Below are positions 33,432 to 40,607 of a stretch of DNA of 64,000 bases, one piece after another. Position 1 is the first letter of the stretch. Every line of letters begins with the position of its first letter. The translations under genes were made by a program, and so were the position numbers. The stretch lies in assembly GCF_001310085.1 (NCBI RefSeq), contig NZ_CP012643.1:3021501-3085500 (forward strand), given 5' to 3'. Below the pieces are notes generated by a model. That model did no database searches, was not told the origin of the DNA, and worked only from the letters and a program-made list of their open reading frames with translations. The DNA is from Rufibacter tibetensis. Lineage in GTDB: Bacteria > Bacteroidota > Bacteroidia > Cytophagales > Hymenobacteraceae.

Positions 33432-34229
33432 CTACAGCGTAATCTTAGTACCAACTTTTTCACCAGCGGCAATGGTTTGGATTTCGGCGGCGTGCCCAAT
33501 GATAACCGCCTTCACCCCCGCTTGTAGCGCGGCAAAAGCGTTATCCAGTTTAGGAAGCATTCCTGCGAAGATGGCGCCTTGCTCTTTCAGTTGCGCATAG
33601 TTATCTGGTTGCAGGTGGTGGATGACACTGTTTTCATCTTCCACATCCAGCAGCACGCCTTTCTTCTCAAAACAATAGATTAGGTTCACTTCAAATTGGC
33701 GGCTAAGCGCTACCGCAAGGGTAGAGGCAATGGTATCTGCGTTGGTATTGAGCATGTTGCCCTGACCATCATGCGTCAATGCCGCGAAGATTGGAGTAAG
33801 ACCTTGTTCAGCTAAGGAAGCCAAGAAAGGTACATTCACCTGATCTGGACTTTCTACATCACCCACAAAGCCGTAGTCAATATCTTTCAACGAGCGCTTA
33901 TGGGCCGGAATAACATTGGCATCAGCACCGGTCAAACCAAGGGAGTTGCAGCCTCTGGCTTGCAGCTGCGCTACCAGATTCTTATTCAGCAATCCACCGT
34001 ACACCATGGTTACTACGCGCAAAGTGTCTGCATCCGTAATGCGGCGGCCGTTCACCATATTGGGTTCAATGCCTAACTGCTTGCTCAGTTCAGAGGCAAT
34101 TTTCCCGCCTCCGTGTACTAGGACTTTGGGGCCTTTGATGGCTGCGAAGTCTGTTAAAAACTGATCTAACTGGGCTGGGTTGTCCAGTACATTTCCCCCT
34201 ATTTTGATGACGCTGATTTTAGTAGACAC
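33432..34229 (-). CDS. argB: N-acylglutamate kinase
   Basis: Phosphorylates N-acetyl- or N-succinyl-glutamate, the second step of the acylated pathway. At 265 residues it is the standard length. The amino acid kinase motifs are VIKIGGNVLDNP (7-18), LVHGGGK (about 37-43) and GLTGADANVI near 97-106. The start is a GTG at 34229; no ATG lies nearby. The product is the usual feedback control point in some bacteria, but no arginine-binding N-terminal extension is present. The spacer upstream to argF' holds a class A element. Confidence 0.94.
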   Translation of the reverse strand: MSTKISVIKIGGNVLDNPAQLDQFLTDFAAIKGPKVLVHGGGKIASELSKQLGIEPNMVNGRRITDADTLRVVTMVYGGLLNKNLVAQLQARGCNSLGLTGADANVIPAHKRSLKDIDYGFVGDVESPDQVNVPFLASLAEQGLTPIFAALTHDGQGNMLNTNADTIASTLAVALSRQFEVNLIYCFEKKGVLLDVEDENSVIHHLQPDNYAQLKEQGAIFAGMLPKLDNAFAALQAGVKAVIIGHAAEIQTIAAGEKVGTKITL

Positions 34230-34252
34230 GAGATAGTATACTTAAGACCTTA

Positions 34253-34458
34253 CGCTGGCGCGAGCTTGCAGCTCGTGTCCGCACGTATTTTTGATAACTA
34301 AATATTATTGTCATCCTAAAAGGATCTTGTGGGCGAACTAGTAAAGCTCTATTCAAGCGGTACTGCCGTTAGCCATCAAGATCTTTCCAAGATGACATGA
34401 GGAGGATTAATACTGTGAAGAAATGCGTGCGGACACGAGCTGCAAGCTCGCGCCAGCG
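34253..34458. repeat. Class A inverted-repeat element 2, with nested class B repeat
   Basis: A 206-bp element between argF' and argB. Outer arms are ~33 bp reverse complements (CGCTGGCGCGAGC then TTGCAGCTCGTGTCCGCACG on the left), each with a GAGCT/AGCTC hairpin. A class B repeat is nested inside at 34310-34396 (GTCATCCTAAAAGGATCTTG to CAAGATCTTTCCAAGATGAC). It fills nearly the whole spacer. Confidence 0.88.
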
Positions 34459-34464
34459 GCACTC

Positions 34465-35418
34465 TTACTGAATACTTTCCAACAGACGCTTCAATACTGC
34501 TTGCGCGGCGAATTCACGGTTAGCAGCTTCGTTCACTACTAACGAGTTTGGTCCGTCCAAAATCTCATCGCTTAGCTCTACGTTGCGTCGAACGGGAAGA
34601 CAGTGCATTACTTTGGCGTTGTTGGTGTTAACCAGGTGTTGATTAGTCAGCATCCAGCTGGCGTCTTGGGTTAGCACCTGTCCGTAGGGTTGGTAGGTAG
34701 ACCAGTTCTTTATATAGATGAAGTCTGCACCTTCTAATGCTTCTGCTTGGTTGTGCGTGATGGTCGCGCCGTTGGTGAACTGCGGGTCTAGTTCATAACC
34801 TTCCGGGTGCGTAATCACGAAGTCTACATCAGCCGCACACATCCACTCAGCAAATGAGTTTGGTACTGCCTGTGGCAATGCTTTTACGTGCGGTGCCCAG
34901 GTTAACACTACTTTCGGCCGACGGCCTTGGGGTGCATGCTCAGAGATGGTCACTAAATCTGCCAGACTTTGCAGTGGGTGACGAGTAGCTGACTCTAAAC
35001 TCACGAATGGCACGTTGGCGTACTGGATGAACTTCTTCAGAATCTCTTCTGAGTAGTCTTCTTCCACATTCTGCAGCTTAGGGAAAGAGCGCATGCCCAG
35101 CACATCGCAGTACTGGCCCATGACGGCGGCGGCATCTTTGATGTGCTCTACGGTGGTACCATTCATAATAGCACCGTCCTGCGTTTCCAAAGCCCAGCCT
35201 TCCTGACCCATGTTCATCACCATTACATTCATACCCAGACTCTGAGCAGCTTTTTGCGTGCTGAGGCGGGTACGTAAGCTTGGATTTAAGAAAATAAGAC
35301 CAAGGGTTTTATGCTTGCCTAAGTCCTCAAAAGCGTATGGGTTTTGCTTCAGCTCAAGGGCTTCCTGCACCAAAGCATTGATATCTTCTACGTCGTGAAC
35401 GGAGGTGAATTGCTTCAT
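34465..35418 (-). CDS. argF': N-acyl-L-ornithine carbamoyltransferase
   Basis: Transfers a carbamoyl group to an N-acylated ornithine. A 317-residue protein with the variant phosphate loop SLRTRLSTQ at 47-55 (ordinary ornithine enzymes have STRTR), TRHPLQSLADL near 145-155 and HCLPVRR near 277-283; it aligns along its length with Bacteroides fragilis SOTCase as I remember it. The residue that sets acyl preference, Pro90 in that enzyme and Glu92 in the Xanthomonas acetyl enzyme, is Val90 here (MNGTTVEHI). Since it is not acidic, a succinyl or mixed preference is slightly favoured, but this is unproven. It sits between argD and argB. Confidence 0.9.
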   Translation of the reverse strand: MKQFTSVHDVEDINALVQEALELKQNPYAFEDLGKHKTLGLIFLNPSLRTRLSTQKAAQSLGMNVMVMNMGQEGWALETQDGAIMNGTTVEHIKDAAAVMGQYCDVLGMRSFPKLQNVEEDYSEEILKKFIQYANVPFVSLESATRHPLQSLADLVTISEHAPQGRRPKVVLTWAPHVKALPQAVPNSFAEWMCAADVDFVITHPEGYELDPQFTNGATITHNQAEALEGADFIYIKNWSTYQPYGQVLTQDASWMLTNQHLVNTNNAKVMHCLPVRRNVELSDEILDGPNSLVVNEAANREFAAQAVLKRLLESIQ

Positions 35419-35429
35419 CTTTTATGAGG

Positions 35430-35511
35430 TATCATGTATCGGATATCAAGTATCACGACACATGGTTAAGAAAAATCTAAAATCTTGATACGTGCTACTT
35501 GCTACGTGATA
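35430..35511. repeat. Class D inverted repeat with period-7 arms
   Basis: Four 7-bp units TATCATG, TATCGGA, TATCAAG, TATCACG (35430-35457) face four inverted units CTTGATA, CGTGCTA, CTTGCTA, CGTGATA (35484-35511) across a 26-bp centre. The argD stop codon and last residues (VSRSK) lie inside the right arm. Confidence 0.8.
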
Positions 35512-36631
35512 CTAAATCAGCAAATGCGTCTAAAAATCTATCCAACTCGGCTTTAGTTACATTCAAAGCTGGCAGAATACGGATCGTGTTTTTGTTAGAC
35601 GCTGAGCCGGTGAAAATGCGGAACTCATCTAACATGGCTTTGCGGAGGGGAGCGCAAGGGTTTTCCAGCTCAATACCCACCATCAAACCTTGACCTCGGA
35701 CCTCACGCACACCTGGTAAAGCTTTGGCTTTTTCCATAAGATAGTCGCCCATCTTGGCAGCGTTCTCTATCAGATTTTCCTGCTCCATCACTTCCAACAC
35801 CGCTGAAGCAGCAACGCAGGCCAGGTAATTGCCCCCGAAGGTGGTACCTAGCATACCGTGCTTGGCCGGGATTTCAGGCGAAATCAACACGCCTCCCACT
35901 GGGAATCCATTGCCCATCCCTTTGGCAACCGTAATCAAGTCCGGACGGATACCGGCATGTTGGTGCGCAAAGAATTTACCAGAGCGACCGTAACCAGACT
36001 GAACTTCGTCCAGAATAAGCAGGGCGCCGTGTTTCTTGGCTAGTTTTTCCAAATCCTGCAAAAATGGAGCATCCGGAATGACTACACCGCCTACACCCTG
36101 AATACCTTCAATGATAATAGCTGCTACTTCATTCGTAGCTAACGCTTCTTCCACCGCAGCGGAATCATTGAACGGCAGGAACAGAATATTATCTGTTTCA
36201 TTCACCGGAGCTACAATGCTTGGATCATCTGTAGCGGCCACGGCAGCAGAGGTACGCCCGTGAAAAGATTTGCGGAAGGAGATTACTTTTTTGCGACCGG
36301 TATGGAAAGAGGCCAGTTTAAGCGCATTCTCATTGGCCTCGGCACCAGAGTTCACCAGAAAGAACTGGTAATCTTCATAGCCGCTGAGCTTCCCCAGTTT
36401 ATCTGCCAATTCTTGTTGCTGCGGAATCTTTACCGAATTAGAGTAAAAGCCCATGTTGTTCAGCTGCTCAGTTAAGCGCTTTACATAATGCGGGTGGCTG
36501 TGGCCGATGGAAATTACGGCATGACCACCATATAAATCCAGGTATTTAGTACCGTTCTTGTCCCAAAGCGTGGAGCCAAGAGCCTTTACCGGTGTTATAT
36601 CAAAAAGAGGGTAAACGTCGAAGAGATTCAT
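35495..36631 (-). CDS. argD: N-acyl-ornithine aminotransferase
   Basis: PLP-dependent class III aminotransferase converting N-acylglutamate semialdehyde to N-acyl-ornithine. A 378-residue protein; the PLP motif LLILDEVQSGYGRSGKFFAH is at about 205-223 and the Schiff-base lysine is Lys237 in TVAKGMG. NSGAEANENALK near 94-105 is also typical. Its C-terminal residues and stop codon are supplied by the right arm of a period-7 repeat, so the end of the protein may have been reshaped by that repeat. The wide 217-bp spacer to argC holds three separate palindromes. Confidence 0.94.
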   Translation of the reverse strand: MNLFDVYPLFDITPVKALGSTLWDKNGTKYLDLYGGHAVISIGHSHPHYVKRLTEQLNNMGFYSNSVKIPQQQELADKLGKLSGYEDYQFFLVNSGAEANENALKLASFHTGRKKVISFRKSFHGRTSAAVAATDDPSIVAPVNETDNILFLPFNDSAAVEEALATNEVAAIIIEGIQGVGGVVIPDAPFLQDLEKLAKKHGALLILDEVQSGYGRSGKFFAHQHAGIRPDLITVAKGMGNGFPVGGVLISPEIPAKHGMLGTTFGGNYLACVAASAVLEVMEQENLIENAAKMGDYLMEKAKALPGVREVRGQGLMVGIELENPCAPLRKAMLDEFRIFTGSASNKNTIRILPALNVTKAELDRFLDAFADLVSRSK

Positions 36632-36672
36632 GAGCGTGATGAAGATGGAAGACGTAAGACATCATTTCATTT

Positions 36673-36714
36673 GCTTGTTTTGGCCTGTTTTTCTGAAAAC
36701 AGGCCAAAACAAGC
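36673..36714. repeat. Class C palindrome: perfect 19-bp hairpin, best copy
   Basis: Arms 36673-36691 and 36696-36714 are perfect reverse complements (GCTTGTTTTGGCCTGTTTT on the left) with a TCTG loop. It is the best-preserved member and defines the family plan. Confidence 0.9.
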
Positions 36715-36728
36715 TTTCTGCAGAAAGC
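36713..36728. repeat. Perfect 16-bp palindrome
   Basis: GCTTTCTGCAGAAAGC reads the same on both strands. It starts in the last two bases of the class C hairpin and could form an operator dyad or part of an extended cruciform. Confidence 0.6.
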
Positions 36729-36737
36729 ATTGCTGAT

Positions 36738-36842
36738 CGCTGGCGCGAGCTTGCAGCTCGTGTCCTACAGCATTGCTGATTTAGCTTTCTCAACAAATTG
36801 ATCTGGAATACCTGCGGACACGAGCTGCAAGCTCGCGCCAGC
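36738..36842. repeat. Class A inverted-repeat element 3 (short)
   Basis: The shortest class A copy at 105 bp, with arms CGCTGGCGCGAGCTTGCAGC and their reverse complement. No class B insert. It ends 7 bp before the argC stop codon. Confidence 0.85.
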
Positions 36843-36848
36843 CAAGTA

Positions 36849-37841
36849 TTAAAACCCGATAGCTTTCAGTTGTAAGCCAGCCCTTTCATCTAGTCCGAAC
36901 AGCAGGTTCATATTCTGAACGGCTTGGCCTGAGGCACCTTTCAGCAGGTTATCAATCATGCTGGTGATGACTAACTGGTCATCATGCTTCTCTATATATA
37001 AGAGGCACTTGTTGGTGTTCACTACCTGTTTCAGGTCTGGGTTCTGAGACGTAATGAGGGTATACGGGTGCCCCTCGTAGAACTGCCTGTATACTTGCTG
37101 TGCTTCCTCCAAACTCAGGTCTGAGCGTAGGTAAGTCGTACACATGATACCCCGGCTGAAATTACCTCGATAAGGCACAAAGCGGATAGCTGTGTCTACG
37201 TTGCTTTGCAGCGATTGTAGGCTCTCGGTTATCTCATGTAAGTGCTGATGCCCGAATACCTTATAGCTGGATACATTATTATTGCGCCAGCTAAAATGTG
37301 AGGTCTCCGCTAATTTCTGACCCGCACCGGTAGAACCTGTAATGCCGCTTACGTGTACTTCGGGCGGCAAAGAACCGTTCTGAGCGAGCGGGAGCAAGGC
37401 TAACTGAATAGCCGTTGCAAAACAGCCCGGGTTGGCCAAGTTGGCAGCAGTTTTGATTTTTTCACGGTTCAGTTCAGGCAAGCCGTATACAAACTGACGG
37501 TTACCAAGAGAAGACTTCGCAGTCAATCGAAAATCCTGACTCAGGTCAATAATCTTTACCTCGTCCGGAATAGTATTAGCGTCTAAAAACTTCTTGGCAT
37601 CGCCGTGGCCTACACAAAGGAACAGAACATCTACATCGGTGTTCAGTTCATTGGTAAATACCAAATCAGTATCGCCCAGCAAGTCTGTATGCGTCTCTGT
37701 CACTAGTTTACCGGCCTGGCTATTGCTGTGCACAAAAGTGATCTGTGCCTGCGGGTGGTGCACCAGCAGCCGCAGCAACTCACCACCGGTGTAGCCTGCT
37801 CCGCCTACTATGCCCACTTTTATAAGATTACTCTGCGCCAT
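36849..37841 (-). CDS. argC: N-acylglutamyl-phosphate reductase
   Basis: NADPH-dependent reduction of N-acyl-glutamyl phosphate to the semialdehyde. A 330-residue protein with the nucleotide motif VGIVGGAGYTGGELLRLL at about 9-26 and the catalytic cysteine Cys140 in NPGCFATA. The start codon (ATG at 37841) overlaps the end of argG by 14 bp, so the two are translationally coupled. The stop codon lies 7 bp from a class A element. Confidence 0.95.
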   Translation of the reverse strand: MAQSNLIKVGIVGGAGYTGGELLRLLVHHPQAQITFVHSNSQAGKLVTETHTDLLGDTDLVFTNELNTDVDVLFLCVGHGDAKKFLDANTIPDEVKIIDLSQDFRLTAKSSLGNRQFVYGLPELNREKIKTAANLANPGCFATAIQLALLPLAQNGSLPPEVHVSGITGSTGAGQKLAETSHFSWRNNNVSSYKVFGHQHLHEITESLQSLQSNVDTAIRFVPYRGNFSRGIMCTTYLRSDLSLEEAQQVYRQFYEGHPYTLITSQNPDLKQVVNTNKCLLYIEKHDDQLVITSMIDNLLKGASGQAVQNMNLLFGLDERAGLQLKAIGF

Positions 37842-39024
37842 CTTCTCCGTTAATTAAACGGTACATCATGGTTTGATTCCCGAAAATTTTAGAGAAGCCT
37901 TTCACGTCTTCACCCGACCAGGCGTTGTTCATTTCGCCATAAGAACCGAATTTAGATGACATGAGGTCATGATCAGACTCAATGCCTTCTACCTGGAAAC
38001 GGTACGGTGCCAACAGCACGTGTACTTTACCAGTTACGGTTTTCTGAGTATCTGTCAGGAAGGTCTCGATGTTGCGCATGGTTGGGTCCAGGAACTGGCC
38101 CTCGTGCATCCAGTTACCATACCAAGTAGCCAAGCTGTCTTTCCAGTATAGCTGCCACTTGGTTAAGGTATGTTTCTCCAGCGCATAGTGCGCTTTGATG
38201 ATGACCATTGGCGCAGCGGCCTCAAAGCCTACTCTTCCTTTGATACCAATAATAGTGTCACCCACGTGAATGTCTCTGCCAATGGCGAAACCACCCGCAA
38301 TCTCCTGCAGCTTTTGGATCACGTGCACGGGGTTGTCAAACATCTCATCGTTCAATCCAACTGGCTCACCGTTTTTAAAGTGCAGCGTAATGCGCTCTGG
38401 CGTTTCTTTGGTCAGTTGCGTTGGGTAAGCAGACTCTGGCAACGCCTGGTGCGACGTCAATGTCTCCTTACCACCTACAGAAGTACCCCAGATACCCTTG
38501 TTAATTGAGTATTGCGCCTTCTGGAAGTCCATCTCCACACCATGCTCTTTCAAATAAGCAATCTCCTCCTCGCGCGACAGTTTCAAGTCGCGGATAGGAG
38601 TGATGATTTGCACGTTAGGCACCAGAATGTTGAAGACCATGTCAAAACGTACCTGGTCGTTACCAGCGCCGGTGCTACCGTGTGCTACGGCTTCAGCACC
38701 AATCTCCTGGGCGTACTTGGCAATGGCTACCGCTTGTGAGATACGCTCGGCACTCACAGAAAGCGGGTAGGTGTTGTTTTTCAGTACATTGCCAAAAATC
38801 AGATACTTCAGGCAAGACTGGTAGTAGTTATCGGTTTCGTCTAAGGTTATGTGGTGGGCTACCCCCAGATTTTCAGCCCTTCGGGCAATTTCCGCTAACT
38901 CCTCTTCAGAGAAGCCGCCGGTATTCACAATGGCCGAATAGATTTCATAACCTTGTTCCAGCAGGTACTTCACACAAAAAGATGTGTCTAAGCCGCCACT
39001 GAACGCGAGAACTACTTTTTTCAT
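37828..39024 (-). CDS. argG: Argininosuccinate synthase
   Basis: Joins citrulline and aspartate with ATP. A 398-residue protein with the PP-loop motif VLAFSGGLDTSFC at 4-16 and AHGSTGAGNDQVRFD near 115-129. A short C-terminal region is typical for the class. It is the second gene in the operon, downstream of the acyltransferase gene across a 115-bp spacer made of period-8 repeats. The next gene, argC, overlaps by 14 bp. Confidence 0.96.
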   Translation of the reverse strand: MKKVVLAFSGGLDTSFCVKYLLEQGYEIYSAIVNTGGFSEEELAEIARRAENLGVAHHITLDETDNYYQSCLKYLIFGNVLKNNTYPLSVSAERISQAVAIAKYAQEIGAEAVAHGSTGAGNDQVRFDMVFNILVPNVQIITPIRDLKLSREEEIAYLKEHGVEMDFQKAQYSINKGIWGTSVGGKETLTSHQALPESAYPTQLTKETPERITLHFKNGEPVGLNDEMFDNPVHVIQKLQEIAGGFAIGRDIHVGDTIIGIKGRVGFEAAAPMVIIKAHYALEKHTLTKWQLYWKDSLATWYGNWMHEGQFLDPTMRNIETFLTDTQKTVTGKVHVLLAPYRFQVEGIESDHDLMSSKFGSYGEMNNAWSGEDVKGFSKIFGNQTMMYRLINGEDGAE

Positions 39025-39034
39025 TTTAATGAGA

Positions 39035-39145
39035 GAATGAGTGAATGTAAGAATGAGCGAAAATTTTTGGTAAGCGAATGAAGGTTGAGTGAATGAGAGA
39101 ATAGGTATATTTTATTCACTCATTCAATCAACCACTCATTCAACC
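39035..39145. repeat. Class D inverted repeat with period-8 arms
   Basis: The left side has units GAATGAGT, GAATGTAA, GAATGAGC (39035-39058); the right side has ATTCACTC, ATTCAATC, AACCACTC, ATTCAACC (39114-39145). A 12-bp exact reverse-complement core is GAATGAGTGAAT (39035-39046) with ATTCACTCATTC (39114-39125). The stop codon of the upstream acyltransferase gene (39140-39142) lies in the right arm. Confidence 0.8.
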
Positions 39146-39697
39146 ATTATCGGTTTTGGGTGGCACATACAGCATGGCCGTGCAGAGGCAGTTGCTGCGC
39201 TCTTTCATGGTCAGGATATCGAAGTTGACGCAGCTACGGCAGCCTTTCCAGAACTCCTCGTCTTTGGTGAGTTCTGAATACGTCACCGGACGATAGCCCA
39301 GATCTGAGTTAATCTTCATCACCGCCAATGCCGTGGTCAACCCGAAAATCTTGGCATGGGGGTACTTGGTGCGGGACAGTTCAAAGATTTTCTCTTTGAT
39401 GCGTTTGGCAAGCCCACTTTTGCGCAGGTGCGGCGAGACAATCAACCCGGAATTTGCCACGTACTCGCCGTGTCCCCAGGTTTCTATGTAGCAAAAGCCC
39501 GCCCAGTTTCCTTCGGCATCAAAGGCAATGACTGCTTTGCCTTCGGTCATCTTCTGGGCAACGTACAACGGAGAGCGCTTTGCGATACCGGTGCCCCGTG
39601 CTTTTGCAGAGGCTTCCATCTCATCGCAGATTTGCTGGGCAAAAGGAGTATGTTCCTCAGAGGCCACCACTACCGTGAAAGCATTTTGAGTTTCCAT
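39140..39697 (-). CDS. GNAT-family N-acylglutamate synthase (ArgA-like), first gene of the arginine operon
   Basis: From the ATG at 39697 (METQNAFTVVVASEEH) this is 185 residues; the frame stays open to 39775 but the conserved part starts here. A GNAT fold with the CoA loop LRKSGLA at about 111-117 and the motif AKIFGLTTALAVMKIN downstream. In Bacteroidota, an ArgA-like GNAT encoded in front of argG makes the N-acylated glutamate that starts the pathway; whether acetyl-CoA or succinyl-CoA is used is unresolved. It opens the operon and has no terminator before argG. The stop codon sits inside a period-8 repeat. A regulator such as ArgR is not seen in the window. Confidence 0.8.
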   Translation of the reverse strand: METQNAFTVVVASEEHTPFAQQICDEMEASAKARGTGIAKRSPLYVAQKMTEGKAVIAFDAEGNWAGFCYIETWGHGEYVANSGLIVSPHLRKSGLAKRIKEKIFELSRTKYPHAKIFGLTTALAVMKINSDLGYRPVTYSELTKDEEFWKGCRSCVNFDILTMKERSNCLCTAMLYVPPKTDNG

Positions 39698-39775
39698 GGA
39701 AACGTTTGTCAAAGGCTGCAACTCTACAGCCGTAGCGTACATACGCATGGGTATATAAATTGATAAGAAAGACAA

Positions 39776-40301
39776 AAAGAAAAAGAGGCTGTTACCGAAT
39801 TGTAATTGCGGTAGACAGGAAAGAAGCTAGGGTGGTTATAAACTTGTTACAACCTGCACCAATGGCCTAGCGCCTGGATCGGGTAAGGTAAATGGGTTGA
39901 CAAAAAACTGTTCTGGGAAGAACAGAAAAAAGCGCACTCCTGGTGATGGAGCGTTTTACCGTTGCCATAACAACTGATAAAAGCGACTTTTTATTCATTG
40001 ATTTAGGATAGTATAAAAAAACAAGGCTTCTTCTTGAAAGCTCTCGCAAAGATTCTATATAAAAAATGAAAATACCAAAATATAGGTTCAAATTTTACAA
40101 AAAATTAATCTAGAGTATCAAGTAGATAAGGAAAAAAGACAAGTAGCGCCTGATCAATACCGATTTGGAATGTTTCAAAGCTTAATTCTGAAAAATGAAC
40201 CAGGAATGATAAGGTAGCCCTTTACGCTTAGGGTTTGTTGGGCATGCTACGTGTTATGTATTAGATGTAAGTGGAGATATGAAGTTTTGAAGTATACTTT
40301 T
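39776..40301. other. AT-rich gene-free gap upstream of the arginine operon
   Basis: This gap holds the likely operon promoter region and two weak hairpins at about 39907-39955 (CTGTTC/GAACAG and GCGCACTCC/GGAGCG). A 74-codon minus-strand frame at 39867-40091 is low complexity and I reject it as a gene. A class A element follows from 40302. Confidence 0.5.
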
Positions 40302-40521
40302 CGCTGGCGCGAGCTTGCAGCTCGTGTCCGCACGAATTCCTGAAAAGCTTGCCTTTATGATAACTTACCACCTTCTTATCATCTTAGAAAGATCTTGGGA
40401 GCGAGCTGTAACAGCGCTTCTTTATCGCATTTCTAGTTCGCTCACAAGATGCTTTCAGGATCGCAACTACGAAGAAACAGTCAGGAATGCGTGCGGACAC
40501 GAGCTGGAAGCTCGCGCCAGC
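40302..40521. repeat. Class A inverted-repeat element 4, with nested class B repeat
   Basis: A 220-bp element with ~33-bp arms; the right arm hairpin is GAGCT-GGA-AGCTC. A class B repeat is nested at about 40379-40462 (ATCATCTTAGAAAGATCTTG to ACAAGATGCTTTCAGGAT). The region between terminator and element has no ORF. Confidence 0.85.
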
Positions 40522-40551
40522 AAAACCCAATGAAAAACATACTGTTAAACC

Positions 40552-40583
40552 AAAAGAGCCGAGATGTGTTTCCCGGCTCTTTT
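40552..40583 (-). terminator. Terminator of the amidohydrolase gene
   Basis: AAAAGAGCCG (40552-40561) with CGGCTCTTTT (40574-40583), 25 bp past the stop codon on the minus strand; both ends carry A/T runs. Confidence 0.75.
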
Positions 40584-40607
40584 AGTAAAATAAGATCAAA
40601 AACAGAT

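Noticed and set aside
39867-40091. Minus-strand 74-codon ORF upstream of the arginine operon
   Set aside because: Low-complexity translation, no ribosome binding site, in an AT-rich region; most likely chance.
29675-40521. CRISPR array from the recurring GCTGGCGCGAGC sequence
   Set aside because: Copies are kilobases apart, inverted within each element and not in a repeat-spacer layout; no cas genes.
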